Shown piece by piece: positions 35,701 through 48,396 of a stretch of DNA of 64,000 nt; within the stretch, counting starts at the first letter, position 1; every line of letters starts with the position of its first letter. The position numbers and the translations under genes were made by a program. Source of the DNA: Camelus bactrianus (lineage: Eukaryota; Chordata; Mammalia; Artiodactyla; Camelidae); the NCBI RefSeq assembly GCF_048773025.1, contig NC_133554.1, positions 54,350,769 through 54,414,768 on the forward strand, given 5' to 3'. The notes beneath the pieces were generated by a model. The model was not told where the DNA came from. It saw only the letters and a list, made by a program, of their open reading frames with translations, and made no database searches.

Positions 35701-37145
35701 AGCTTTCAGTCTGGTTTCGCTCAGCCTCCGTGGTCTGGCACTAAGACCCCTCCGCTGCCTTGCTTTCAGGAAACAATCACAGGAAAACAAAATCCATAGC
35801 ATCCAAGAGGGAGTGAGCAATCCAACAGCACATGTGGCACTCTGGTCAAATGCAGAGGCTGAGTGACAGGTGACGCTTGGAAAAATCCCAAGCCAGCAGG
35901 CTTGTTTCCTTCTTCCAAAAGTGAGATTCAGATTGAGGGCACTGCTGTCAGGCAGGAAAAGCCAAAGTCATCTCAAGTTCCGTGTAAGAGTCTGCATGAA
36001 GGAGAAGCAAAAACCTGCACCAGCCCTGACTTAAAGCCCTTTGCTGAAGAAGTCCTGGTTGCTGGCTCCTTTTAGATATGATTTTCTCCATAATTGGATA
36101 AGGGAGAAACTTGCCACTTGCAAAATAAGACCAAAGTTATAAGTGGACCTCACCATACGTGGAAGTTGTATTTGAATTTCATTTGAGTCTCGGCCCCAGA
36201 AAGAAGTGATTTTTTTTTTAACGTAGGAAAGTCAAAACACTCTTTTCCCTGCTGGAATCAGCATGAGGTATTTCCCCAGAAGCTGCACAGCCAGAAAGCC
36301 CTGTGTCATTCCTGCCCTTCCCTTCAACCACCCAGTGAGCAAGATCAGCTCAGGGGCACTGGACGCTTAACATCACCAATGATTCACACCTTCTAGCAAG
36401 GGGCAAAAACGAGGAGCCCTGTGTTGTCCAAACCGAGGGTCGAGACCTATTGGTGGGTCTTGAAATTAATGTAGTGAGTCTTGAGCAGACTTCTTCTTAT
36501 AAACAGGATATGTTCAGATAGATCAGAGCATATCTCAGGGAGTCCTGGTAAACACTGAAATTTTTATTTCTGTTTCCTCTACGTGTGGGCAGTGCTGCAA
36601 TGTAAACTGAATTTCTCACTGTGAGTCACGGTAAAAAAAAAAATTTTGAAAGTCATGACCCAGATGGTGTTTGAGAATTTAACATTTCACAGGAGACCCT
36701 CTCACCATTCTCTGTCTCTTGGAATCACCATCAAGCATGTTCTGGTCCAGAAAGGAGAGATGGCCCTGAGTTTAGCAGACCCTAGAACAAGCAGATAACG
36801 CCTTCATGTGTGTAGTGGACTTCACATTTTGAAAGTGAAGTATCTGTCAGGGATGTGAAATGAGAAGATCCTCGTGGTTATACCTGAAACTATCTGCCCA
36901 CGTCATTCCATTTACGGATTGCTTTTTTTTAAAATACTCAATCCCAACACAGACCAGGCTGAGAAAGGGGTGCTGGTACGGGGAGAAGACAGTGCACTGG
37001 AAGAACATGCCCAGAGGGAGGTAAGGCACAAAGCAAGCTGCTACTTTGGCGGTGAGCACCAGTGCCCCTCATCCACTGACTGGTATCTTCCTCCAGGACC
37101 ACCCTGGCCAGCTGACTCACTTGCCTTCATCCATGTGAATAACTT
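35700..37145. other. Intergenic DNA, no gene seen
   Basis: I see no recognisable exons. Text near 36,430-36,680 ('cgagggtcgagacctattgg', 'gagtcttgagcagac') looks like a diverged dispersed repeat I cannot name. Confidence 0.35.
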
Positions 37146-37148
37146 CCT

Positions 37149-37153
37149 CATGG

Positions 37154-37220
<67 letters not shown>
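37149..37220. repeat. (CTTT)n microsatellite
   Basis: About 17 CTTT units on the plus strand, perfect until 37,220, then decaying. Confidence 0.97.
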
Positions 37221-37222
<2 letters not shown>

Positions 37223-37264
37223 TTTCTTCATTTTTAACTTCTTTCTCTTCCTTTTATTTCAAGC

Positions 37265-38840
37265 TATTAGGGGATACAAGGTTAGCAGTGCTAAACATAG
37301 CCTGGAACGGGAGAGAGGACTCCACAGAAAAGATCTGGAAAGATGAAGGTGAGTAATACCACCATTAAGGGTCTGGAGGTCCAAGAGGTCCCTCCGTAAC
37401 CTTCACATCCACACAGGCAGGGCTGGTGAGAGAATAATGGGGTATTCAAGGTGAGAGACAGTCCCCTGAGCCAGCAGGGCTGAGGGAGAGGACCACCTGG
37501 GCGGGGCTGAGGGAGAGGAACATCCAGCAGGGGCTGGGGTCCTTGGCAGGACACAGACATTCCCAACCCAGCAAGGAGACATCTTTCTTTTCTTCCTGCC
37601 CTTCCACCTCCTGCTGCCCATTAGCTGAACCCAACCAGAAGCTGGAGAATGAGGTCATGTCCTCTACTCTGCTAAAACCACAAACCCCTCCAAGACAAAT
37701 ACCATGTCTGATTCATCTTAATATTCCCAGCACTTAATATAGTGACTGGTATATAACAGGTGCTCGGGAAACATGTGCTGCATGAATAGATGAATGAATG
37801 AAGGAATTCCATCTCCCTGGCAACCAGAGGCAGGGCATGGTGTTTGGCTGATAATTACGTTCTCGTTATGTGAGATGGATAATGACCCCCAAGCATGCCC
37901 ACAGAACTCAGTTTGAGACACTAGTTGCTCTGCAGAAACTGGTCATCCTGACATTAGTCACCAGACTCCCACTTCATACAAACACATCAGGTGTTCCAGC
38001 TCCCACTGTCCAGAGCTGGGATTCAGACAATGCCCAGGCATGCTGGTGAACCAGAAGCAGTAAGACTTTAGGAGGACTCCAGGGGTCTACTTTGGAGAAG
38101 GGAGCCCAAGCGCAGAAGAGGCGGGGATAGGGGGCAGTAGAGAGGCAGCCAGGGGTCTCAAAGCACCTTCTCCCTGTACCTGAGCTCAGGACTAGCCTGA
38201 GGAGGGGGTAGCTACTGGCAGCAGTGACAGAGCTGTCCTCACCAGTCCCCTGTAATGTATGGAGGGACAAGCAACTCTGCTTCAGGGCCGAGTGACAAAG
38301 TATGATTCAAAGAAGGGAGAGAAGACACAGCCTGGCCTCTCTGAGACCTCAGGGGCCACAGATCTGGGCTCGCTTGGAGCTGGCACCTTTGGCACTGGTG
38401 TTCACCTATTTTAATGATTGGCCCACTTAGAGACAGAAGAGGTCTACCAGAAGAGAAAGATTCTAAAATTAGGCCTTCAAACCAGGGAAATATCTATTTC
38501 AAAGACACTTTTCTATTTCTTCCCTTTGCCATTTGAAGGCCACAGAGAAGCTGGTGCTACACCAGGTCCCAAGAGAAGCACTTGGCAGATCACTCATCGG
38601 AAAATGACTTCCATTAGAATAGCACACTCGACTATTCAAAGCACTTCTGCATCGGTTACCTAATATCCGGTCAGCACAGACAGGCTCCAGGATAGAATGG
38701 CGTCTCAGAAATCATCGCTTTCAAGCTTTTGATCTTTCCTGCAAATTGGCTTCAAAGCTGCTTTTCCTTCTGAAATCTATTTTTGGGTCATTTGCAGAAA
38801 ATTCCCCAGTGACAGTCTCTTCTTACTTCTTCATTTTGGC
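37265..38840. other. Intergenic DNA, no gene seen
   Basis: A short duplicated element occurs near 37,460-37,530 (the phrase 'gctgagggagaggaNcaNc' twice). A small-unit ATGA repeat lies near 37,785. No exon with CD300 features was found on the minus strand. Confidence 0.35.
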
Positions 38841-38877
38841 CAAGAATTTTTTCTTTTCTTTCCTTTTCTTTTCTTTT

Positions 38878-39235
38878 CTATTTTAATTGAAATAGAGTTG
38901 ATTTACAATGTTGTGTTAGTTTCTGGTGTACAGCATAGTGATTCAGTTACATACACACACACACACATATATATAGAATATATATACATTCTTTTTCACA
39001 TTCTTTTTCATTATAGATTATTCCAAGATATTGAATACAGTTCCGTATGCTACATAGTAGGACCTTGTTGTTTATCTATTTTATATATAGTAGTTTGTAT
39101 CTGCAAATCCCAAACTCCTAATTTATCCCTCCCTCCTCACTTTCTCCTCTGGTAACCATAAGTTTGTTTTCTATGTCCATGAGTCTATTTCTGTTTTGTA
39201 AATAAGTTCATATGTGGTTTGGTTCTTTTTTAAAG
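38878..39235 (-). mobile_element. Older L1 3' end, antisense
   Basis: The text 'acaatgttgtgttagtttct', 'aggaccttgttgtttatcta' and 'cctctggtaaccataagttt' is the artiodactyl L1 3' UTR of a different subfamily from the copy at 20020-20481. A TTTTC-rich tract precedes it. Confidence 0.85.
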
Positions 39236-39249
39236 ATTCCAAAAGAATG

Positions 39250-39297
39250 TTTGCATAACTGTAATTCTTTGCATAACTGTAATTCTTTGCATAACTC
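39250..39297. repeat. 18-bp tandem repeat, about 2.7 units
   Basis: The unit tgcataactgtaattctt is repeated almost perfectly. Confidence 0.85.
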
Positions 39298-40000
39298 ATT
39301 CAGTGGTCAAAAGAATAAAGTTGGTCAAAAGCAGACCAATTTTAATGTGTATTATTATATCCCACTCATTTGTCAAAGAATTACCAAGAGCTTGAGTTTT
39401 GAATTCTATGTGAAAGAGGCAACAAGGTGATGCCTATGGAAGTACGTACACCTCTGCCTCCATCAACCCATCACTGGACAAATCGAAATGTGGGCACATG
39501 CCTCAGCCCCCCACCCCTAAAACTTGACCTGTCCCCAGAGGAACCCAGCAGAGGAGAAACTCAGCAATGCTGAGATGTGGGTGGCACGTTCCCACACTCT
39601 GGTTTCTGAATGAGTCTGGGAGCCCCTCACAAACCTGAGCTGGCCACCAAGATAACCCGAAGCAAAGGTTTATGCACACAAGCTTTCCCAGGGAAAGAAT
39701 CAGAGCTGTCAGAGACACCAATTTCAGCTCTTCTGACCAAGTGTGAAGGCCAGATTTCAACTATTCACTCCACGATGAGACGTCTGGGTCAGGTGAGGTC
39801 AGAACTGGCGCTCTCGTTATTTCTAAGTAGATAAACCAAATCAAATAAGCATCTTCTCTCCTGACTGCCTCCCATCACCTTCTATTCTCCATCCGGTCCT
39901 ACACAGAAGAGGAGTTAGCTGGCTTAGAGCATCTCACTGCAGCCGCCAGGGGTGCAGGGTCACTAACCAGCAAAGGAAGTCAAGAGCCATCCGAGATGGT

Positions 40001-40330
40001 GCAGACACACACAAACAATACATTGACTCAGAACACATACAGATGCAACATACATGTATACAACAGATACATACAAAACACACAGATGCAATACACACAT
40101 AACACATACATAGACACTAAACTCACATAGACACAATACACACATACACAAGAGATATACACAAAACAGACACACAATATATATACAGAGAGAAAACAGG
40201 TGGATACAACACACATATACAACAGACACACACGAACACATATACACACAATACATATAGATACAACATATTCTTAGAAAAAGACACAAGCATAGACACA
40301 TATGCGAATACCTAAATCCACACACACACT
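40001..40330. repeat. CA-rich variant tandem repeat
   Basis: Irregular arrays of ACACA, ACATA and AACACACAT words fill about 330 bp, right next to the V-exon relic. The long open frames in it are products of the low complexity. Confidence 0.85.
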
Positions 40331-40356
40331 TCCACGCACCTGGGGAAGCCTCTTAC

Positions 40357-40743
40357 CTGGGGCCACTATGATTTCCACTCCATCCCCCGGGTCCTTCAGG
40401 TTTATTTTATGGTGCATTTGTAAGTGTCAGCATCATCCTCTGGCAGATTCTCCATGGCGACAATGAAAGTGTAATGACTGTAACCATCTTTTTTTTTTTT
40501 TTTTAGGTGTACATAGATTTTATTTATTTATTTATTTTTTAAGACTGTGACCATCTTTAATGGAGACCCGGTCTCTCTTCTTCAGCTACTTCGGTCTTAA
40601 TGAGGTAGGAACAGGAGTCCCAGGTGGCTCTCCGGCACCAGCATTTCACATATGCTCCCAGCCCTGTCCCCATTGGCACTGCACTGCCAGGGACCCTCCC
40701 TTCGGGCCACTCTCCTAGCCAGGGCCTCTCACTGAGGAGTCAC
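40357..40743 (-). pseudogene. CD300 Ig-V exon pseudogene with an internal insert
   Basis: Both borders are intact (acceptor TTTTTCAG|G, donor CCCAG|GTAAGA), and the reverse strand shows V-domain pieces. These include KCWCRRATWDSC-like, RVSIKDG, YTFIVAMENL and DDADTYKC, where the key W-C of YWC is K-C. Reading requires frame changes and crosses several stops. The exon without its insert is about 320 nt against 327-348 in the working genes. A 67-bp interruption splits it. No matching signal, stalk or membrane exon was found nearby, so this is a dead or single-exon remnant. It resembles the LD/LB/LF branch. Confidence 0.85.
40492..40542. mobile_element. Tiny retroposed insert with 16-bp target repeat
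   Basis: A T-run followed by 'aggtgtacatag' and a TTTA-type repeat is flanked by gactgtaaccatcttt (40476-40491) and gactgtgaccatcttt (40543-40558). This indicates L1-mediated insertion of about 51 bp into the V exon. Confidence 0.75.
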
Positions 40744-41129
40744 CTGAAAAACAAATGCCCATGTATCTTCTCAGCCAGCACTATGACCTGGAAATGCCAA
40801 ATTCTGGCAACAACACACACATCCATACGACAGCAACAACAAATTAAAACCAGAGGGAAGATGCCCCATGAACAGAAAGAGAACCACCATTTGTTGAGAC
40901 CCTGCTGTATTAGAGACCTCACAGCAACTCTCCGTGGGGATGCTATATCCCCATCATACAGATGGAGAAACTGAGGCTCAGGGAAGTTGTATGACTTGCC
41001 CAAGTTCACAATAACCTATAGTGAAAGAGGAGGCATTTGAGTCAACTTCTGCCTGACTTCGTGCTTTTATCAGCAAAGTCTATCCCAGGGCAAAGGGATG
41101 AGGCATCTGTGGTTGCTGAATGCTTTAAG

Positions 41130-41400
41130 ATAAATGTACTTAGCAAATATTTATTAATAATTATAACAATAACCCATATTTATTGAAAAATTCCACTACA
41201 TAAATTATCTCATTTCATTCACCCATGAATAAGGAAGAATCATTATCCCCATTTTGCAGATGAGGAAACTGAGATTTAGCAAGGTTAAGTGATTTATCTA
41301 AGATCACAAAGCCAGCAAGTAGCAGAGTCAGAGTTCAAACTCATATTCCTCTGTTCCCAAGCCTCATGATTTTAACCAGTTTATGCTCCACCTCTATTGG
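41130..41400 (-). mobile_element. MIR SINE
   Basis: The text 'attttgcagatgaggaaact' and 'agatcacaaagccagcaagt' is typical MIR in reverse order. Confidence 0.8.
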
Positions 41401-42029
41401 TCGAATAAGATCCATAAAGATAAAAGAATAGATGTTTCCGTCCCCAGCCTTTCTCTGAGTAACTACTCTGAACTCAGGGTGCTGTCAACAAGGCCTCAGG
41501 ACGCTTGCTTCTTTTTTTGAAAATCCCAGAAAACATCAGAGACGGACTCAAGGATAACGGTGGTTCTCGGTATCTCCAGGCACGTGCACAGGGTCTACCA
41601 GCAGATTCCAGTTTCCTAGCTGGTAAACCCCACAGAAGAACACCTGCAAATGCTCACAGTCAAATACAAGGAACTTCCACAAACCCCACTCATTTTCACA
41701 TGCCCAGTCCACTGGTTAGCAAAAGAATGACAAAAAAACAAGCTTCTCACTTAAGTATCACAAAGATCCACAGAAGCGGCAGCTCTTAGGAACCGCCCCA
41801 CGTTGCACGAATCCTTCTAAATCCAGCCTGCAGTTTCGATTCTTAGATTAGACGGAAGTTTCAGAGTGAGCTCATGCGGGTAAAAGGTGGGGAGGGCTGA
41901 GTGTCCCAGATAATTGAGGGGTGTAAACAAATGATGAGATGCAGCCACAAAAGTAGCTCGGGGCTTTCTGTGGTTGGTGGGTGGGGGGCGGCAAGTTAAA
42001 GAGTCCATTGTCCCCCTAAATCTGCAGAC

Positions 42030-42860
42030 AAAGTTAGACTAACAGATTCATGGAACTGTATAGAGAGTCCAGGAACAGACTCACCTATATGTATATGGCC
42101 AATTGATTTTCAATCAAGACAATTCAATGGAAAAGGAAAAGTAATACTGGAGCAACTGAATATCCATGTGGGGGAAAAAATGAACCTTGACCTCTGTTCA
42201 CACCATACACACAGATGAATTCTAATTCATTCATTCATTAATTTTTAAATGATCACAGACCTAAACACAAAGCCAGACCCTTAAGAGATACTTTTGCAAA
42301 CTTGACATAGGCAACTATTTTCTTGGGACACAAAGAGCACCACCGTAAGTTTCGGATTGGATTTCATCAAAGTTAAAATTTTCCATTCATCAAGAGACAT
42401 CATGTAGAAAATGAAGAGGCAGACCAGACACTGGGAAGAAATATATGCAGTGCATGTCTCTTGTCGTGGACTATAGACAGTGGACATCTGGCATACATAA
42501 AGAACTCTCATAAATCACCAATAAAAAAGGGAAGCAACTCAGTTTTTTAAGCCCCTGTCTTTTATTTATTTTAATTGAAGTATAGTTGATTGCAACTCAG
42601 TTTTTTAAATAGGCTTAAGATTTGAACAGACACTGCACTAAAGAAGATATATGAAAAGTTAATGCACATATGAAAAGGCACTCAGCAGCACTGGTTTTCA
42701 AAGAAATGCAATTTAAAACCACAATGCAATTTAGAACAGTGTTCATGGGTGCACTTAAAAAAGGGGGATATACTTAATGCCACTGAACTGTATACTTTGA
42801 AATGGTTTAAATGATCAATTTCGTGTTATGTATACCTTACCACAATTTTATTTTTAAAAA
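42030..42860 (+). mobile_element. Old L1 (L1M) ORF2 end and 3' UTR
   Basis: The text 'ggccaattgattttcaatca', 'atttcatcaaagttaaaatt' and 'tatgaaaaggcactcagcag' follows the 3' quarter of L1 ORF2. The 3' UTR end is near 42,850. A small younger insertion interrupts it. Confidence 0.85.
42551..42591 (-). mobile_element. 41-bp L1 3' fragment with perfect 17-bp target repeats
   Basis: The insert reads like the last bases of the L1 3' UTR ('attgaagtatagttgatt'). The repeats gcaactcagttttttaa are identical at 42534-42550 and 42592-42608. Confidence 0.85.
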
Positions 42861-42869
42861 AGAACAGGA

Positions 42870-44090
42870 AATGGACACACAGGTACTTAGGAGATTACCT
42901 CTCATCAAAAGATCATAATTTTCATAAAAAGATTTGGTCATACATACATCCAGACCCACCCTTTCTTCCTGGCTAGTAGATATTTAGTGTCATCCCTAAC
43001 TTAAATAATTTTATACATTATTTCACAGATAAGGAAGTAACATAAATGAGGTATTAACAGATAAGATATTAACATAAATTTTAAAAAATTTAAATGTACC
43101 CCCCCCTAAAAAACCAAACCCACACTGAGACACCATTTCACAGCCACTAGAATGGCTAAAATAAAAAACTCAGGCCTCCATGCCCTCGTCTCTAAATTGA
43201 AGAGTCTCTTATCTCATTGCTATGATGCCCTGTTCTATGGACCCCGACTTCACACAACTAATGACAAAAGGAGTCAAAACCCAAGAGATGAAGCCCACAT
43301 CGTCCCATGCCATGATTTGTTCACCATTTATTTGTGATGTTCGATTGCCTCCCGATAGATCACTGGGACGTAGCTAAGCTAAAGCATCACATTAGAAAAA
43401 TAAAGAAGCAAGAGCTGTAACGGTGACTGAGCACGAGGGCTGTCCTGGGGTCTCACACACGTTTCCTCATTCAGTCTTCACATCTGCCCTGTGCCGTGGT
43501 CCCCATTTCACTTTGTTTTCTTATACTTGACCTCGGTGCACAGAACCAAATCAATCAGAAACCCCGGCTGGTGAGCTTTAGCACCACACATGTGCTCTCT
43601 TTGGCTTTTATTTTATTTTATTTTATTTTATTTTATTTTATTTTATTTCCTCTAACCTCACTCTCATGCCTTGCACCCACTGAAACACCCTCTCTTGGAT
43701 ATTTCTCTTACACAAACTTTGAGCTGATCAAGCATCTCATTCAGCTGCTTTTTCAGCTGCACATCAAAGTTCTGAGATGCATCCGGGAAGCTGATGGTCA
43801 TTCCTCCTGACCGATGAGGACTTTTCCACACTTTCCAGATTCTGTACCTTATCAGTTCTTTCTCTATTAACACACATTTCTGACTACTGGGTGATCCTCA
43901 TACTCAACGATCTGTATGCTGTGGCCAAGAGCACTCCAGGGAACTTCCCTGGGCACAGTCTCGGCCCCTGCTACAGAAGAAACAATGGAGGTTAAGTGAG
44001 TTGGAATGAGTGGCAGAGTCGGGATTCAAATGCTGGCCACCAGGTTCCAGAATCCACAAGGCTGCGGGTATGCCTAACAACCAGGAAAGA
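42870..44090. other. Intergenic DNA, no gene seen
   Basis: This is A-rich transposon debris to about 43,150, then non-repetitive sequence. A processed-pseudogene-like reading could not be supported. The only clear structure is the TTTTA repeat. Confidence 0.4.
43606..43648. repeat. (TTTTA)n microsatellite
   Basis: About eight to nine ATTTT units. Confidence 0.95.
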
Positions 44091-44754
44091 ATAAAAAAAA
44101 AAGTTGGGAGTCAACAACGTGTTAGTGTCTCTCCAGCACAAAGTGACAGCCTATCGTTAACACACAATTAAAGCCAGCAATCCGGATCAGCTTGACAAAG
44201 GCAACCTTTGACAGCACCCATTCCTGGTGACTAATTCTGTTTTCATCAAGCAATGTTCAGACTGATAATTTGGTCTCCAGAACAGACCTCTCCATCTGGG
44301 AATTGAAGATAACCAATTATCATGCCAGGAATATTTCCCAGTGCAAATCAATAAACTAGAAATCTGGCTTATAAATCAGTCTCTTGGGGGATGTAGATGT
44401 GCTGAAACACTCCATCACTGACAACAATAAACTTCTCTAGTTGTGAAAGTAAATCTTACCCCATTTTCTCTAGCCCAGGACTAGGACTTGGGTGAGCAAA
44501 CATTTGCTGAAATGAAGAGCAAAATTGAGTTCTCAATCGTCAAAACCAAGTTCTTCCCTGAAGCATGGTGATACCTGCTGAACTGAGACCACCCACCAAG
44601 CCCAGCCCGGAAACAGAAGACTCTTGCCCATCTTTGTCCACAACCTGCCATCACTACCTGAGCATCCTTCTTTGCACATACCTCCCCAGATACTGTTCCC
44701 ACCACCCCACTCACCTCCACTGGTCCCTTCACATCCCTCAGTTGCCCCTGACCT

Positions 44755-45010
44755 CAAGCAGTTGGGAAGAGCATTGGACTGGGAGTCAAAACCCCTGGAT
44801 ACTAGTCTCAGTTCTGCCATTCACCTGCTGTATGACCTTGGGCAGGTCAAATAACCTGGGAGTGTCAGCTTTCTCACCTATTGAATGGAATCAGAAAGTA
44901 TCAGCCTTGCTTTACCACCACAGAGTTACACTGAAAGTTAAATGAGTTTACACTCTGTATTATGATTAATATGGAGTGCTTTGCAAGCTACAAAATGCTA
45001 TATTATCTCA
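44755..45010 (+). mobile_element. MIR SINE
   Basis: The text 'agagcattggactgggagtc', 'tatgaccttgggcaggtcaa' and 'gtgctttgcaagctacaaaa' follows MIR in order. Confidence 0.85.
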
Positions 45011-45639
45011 AATTATTTCAAAATAAAACTGTTTAACACTATATTCAAGTGAGGATGCCTGGAATTGACAATCTCTGTAATCGTGCAGATGATTTTATCA
45101 GTTCCTCTCCTAAGCACATATGAATGGCTGCAGAAATAAACAGGAAGTCTTTGCCATTTCAATTGTTCCCCCGGTACCATTTTCACTCACGTCTCCACCA
45201 ACACTTCTGCCCCAGGTACCTGGGAGTGAGAAGCGGGAGGTGGTCACAAACAGGGTCATGGTTCTGCCCACGGAGTTCATGTCTCCCCTCTACACAGCCC
45301 AGCCATTCTAGACTCTATCTGGGCCTACCCTGCAGAGAGCAAGAACTACATTCTCTTACTTCTGCTTTCATGTCTATCTCATCATTGTGGTTTCCATTTG
45401 GAAACCCACTCATTGTTTATTCTGCTGCCGCTTTTTTTTTAAAGGAAGAAACTGAAAAGAAAAACAGTAAGTGTTTGGCCAACAGTAAGTGTTTGTCCTG
45501 GAATACATCAGTGTGGCAACCTTCTGTTCTCATAGCCTGGAAACCCCACCAGCACTGTGACCATGGAGAGAAAATCAATGTGCCGCAGGCCTCGGGTGCT
45601 GGTGGCAGGATCTCCTGGGAGTGTTATAAGAGAGCCTTG

Positions 45640-45790
45640 ACCACAAATGCTTGTGACAGCTTCATGCATAATCACCAAAATTTGGAGGCAACCAAGATAT
45701 CCTTCAATAGATGAATGGATGAACAAACTGGGCTACATCCTACAAGGGGATGTTATTCAGTGCTGAAAAGAAGTGACGAAGAGCATCATG
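45640..45790 (+). mobile_element. L1M fragment
   Basis: The text 'aatttggaggcaaccaagat' and 'agatgaatggatgaacaaac' belongs to the 3' UTR of an old L1. Confidence 0.75.
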
Positions 45791-46657
45791 GTGCCATCAG
45801 ACACCCCTCTTTTTCATCCCCTCTTCTAAGAACTAAAAAATCAGCACCCACCCACAAACAAATGTGCTTCTGTGGGAGTTACAGAAATCCAGCACCACAC
45901 ACCAAGGGAGCCGGGGGGAGTCTCACCCGCCCGTGCTTTGAGTAATAGGCAGACAGATCTAGGTAGGGGCAGCAGAACCAACAGGACCCAGTGGACTGGC
46001 CCCAGCCCTCCTCAGCCTCATTTGGGGATACCTGCTGACTGGGGCAGACACCCAGATACAAGAGAGCCTTGTTAAAGTCCAGGCTTTCCAAGGAAGATCT
46101 CAGCAGTCCATTGGAGCAAAAAATATACATGAATACATATTTTTATATGTTTGCATGCAGTAGGAAAGGTAAGAGGAACTTATCAGCACCACCTCTCCCC
46201 CAAGGTGAAACAGTGCGAGGCTGCACCAGCCTGCAGGGGCCTCTCCAGAGGGGGAAAGGGAGAGCAGTGGGTGACAGCTGTGCAGGACATTGCTAGGGGA
46301 ACTGTCCAGCAGAGCCCAAAGCACTGAGATGAGACTGCTATGACTTGGGGAAGGGAGGAGTTCAGGAAAGAGGCAGATAAGAATATTAGAGGGCATTAAA
46401 GGGATGTGGTTCCTGCTGACTGCGTTCAGGACTCCAGCAGGAAGCCTGCCCAACAGTCATTGGGAAAACCTCACCTGAGGGTGCCCCCACCTGGCCAACT
46501 CACTGAGTGTCAAACCCACCCCTCCTCCACTCCGCAGCACCTCCATGTGTGCACTGCCAAGTGTCTGAGAGTGAGCAAGCTCTGGTAGACAGGGAGGGGG
46601 CACACTCAGGAAACTGGCCCGGCTCTGTGGGCAAAGAAAACCACAAACCTGAGCTAT

Positions 46658-46672
46658 AGCGCCACCTTCTGG
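46658..46672 (-). promoter_or_regulatory. CTCF-like motif in L1 5' UTR
   Basis: The minus strand reads CCAGAAGGTGGCGCT, fitting CCASNAGRKGGCRS at every fixed position. It lies within the L1 5' UTR. Confidence 0.45.
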
Positions 46673-46749
46673 AAAACAAAGCAGTTTTCCAACAGCCAGC
46701 CCGGTTGAGTTATGAGGTCGAGAGAAGACAAACACGCTTAAGGATTTTG

Positions 46750-46764
46750 CCACAAGAGGGAGCC
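46750..46764 (+). promoter_or_regulatory. CTCF-like motif in L1 5' UTR (second, opposite)
   Basis: CCACAAGAGGGAGCC is a somewhat weaker CTCF core on the plus strand, 78 bp from the first. The two motifs point away from each other. Confidence 0.35.
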
Positions 46765-48249
46765 AAAAGCAAGGTTCCATACAAGGTTGGAGAAGGTCCC
46801 AGATATTAGCAGAACCAACAAAAATTCCTCCCACCTGAAGGCTGCTAGTAAAGTTAGGGGGAGATGATGCTACTTCAGATGCAAAAACAACAATGCCGAA
46901 CTCCAAGGAACGTGAAGAATCAAGGACACATGTCATCAACAAAACATAGCAACAATTCATAGAATTGTGTGATCTACCTGATAAAGAATTCCAAGTAGCT
47001 TCTTTGAGGACTCGAACAAGAAAACAGGCAGGAAACTAACTGAATCAGGAAAACAATACAAAAACAAAATTAAAAATTTAATAAGGAGATAGAAATCATA
47101 AAGAAAAAAAGATCCAACCAGAAATTTTGGAGCTAAAGAGCTCAATGAATGAAATGAAAAATGCAATAGAGAACATCATTATTGGAATAGACCAAACAAA
47201 GAGAGAATCAGGGAACTAAAGGCTGGGAACTTTGATGTAGCTCAGTCAGAGGAGAGCAAAGGAAAAAAGAATGAAAAAGAGCAAAGAAAACCTATGTGAT
47301 CTATGGGCACCATCAGATATACAAACATCAGAACAATTGGAATTGTAAAAGGAGAAAAGAGGAAGAAGGGAGCAGAAAGTTTATTTAAAAAAATAATAGC
47401 TGAGAACTTCCCAAACCTGGGGAGCGATTTGGACATTCAACTTCATGAAGCTAATAGATCACCCCATCATCTCAATGCAAAATAATTTGCTCCAAGTCAC
47501 TTTATAATGAAACCATGAAAATCAAAGAAAAGAGTGAATCCTAAAATCAGCAAGAGTGAAAAAGATTGTAACCCCCCAAAGGAACCTCCTTTCGCCTATC
47601 AGCGGATTTCTCAGCAGAAACTCTACAGGTCAGGAGAGAGTGAAACGATATATTCAAAGTGTTGGAAGAAAAATACTGCCAGCCAAGAATATTCTATCTG
47701 GCAATTATCCTTCAGAAATAAAGGAGAAGTAAAGACATTCCCAGGGAAGAAATGCTGAGGCTGTCCATAGACCTGCCTTAAAAGCAATACCAAGAGGAAT
47801 TCTTTAAGCTGAAATGAGAAGACGCTAATTAGTAACATGAAAATATACAACATACTAATAAGTGTAAATACACAGAAGACTCTAAATCTGTAATATGATG
47901 TGTTAACCACTTACCTATAATATAAACATTAAGGGAAAAGAGGATTTAAAATAACTATCGCTACTATAATTTGTTAACAAATACACAACACAAACACAGG
48001 TAAAGTGTGACATCAGAAATATAAAAGGGGGGAAGTAAAAGGGCAGGGCTTTTGTATGAGATCAAAGTTAAGTCGTTATCAGCTTAAAATGGACTGTTTT
48101 ATCTAAAAGATGTTTTACAAAAGCCTGACGGTAACCATACAGCAAAAAAACTAGAGTAAATTCCCAAAAGATAAAGAGAGGGGATGTAGAGCATACCTCC
48201 ATGGAAAACCACCAATTCACCAAGACAGACAGAAAGAGGGGGAAAGAAC

Positions 48250-48364
48250 AATGGAGGATGGTAGAGCGCATGCTTAGCACACACAATGTCCTGGGTTCAA
48301 TCCCCAGCACCTCCTCTAAAAGTAAGTAAATAAATAAATAAGCCTAATTATCTCTCCATCCACC

Positions 48365-48395
<31 letters not shown>
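48250..48395 (+). mobile_element. Camelid Vic-1 SINE nested in the L1
   Basis: The tRNA-Ala-like head (tggtagagcgcatgcttagc, gggttcaatccccagcacct) is followed by a (TAAA)n part and a long A-run at 48,365-48,392. Confidence 0.92.

Positions 48396-48396
<1 letters not shown>

Noticed and set aside
40028-40325. Two long minus-strand frames rich in Cys, Val and Tyr
   Set aside because: They are translations of the CA-rich variant repeat, which has few stops on that strand. They are not a protein gene.
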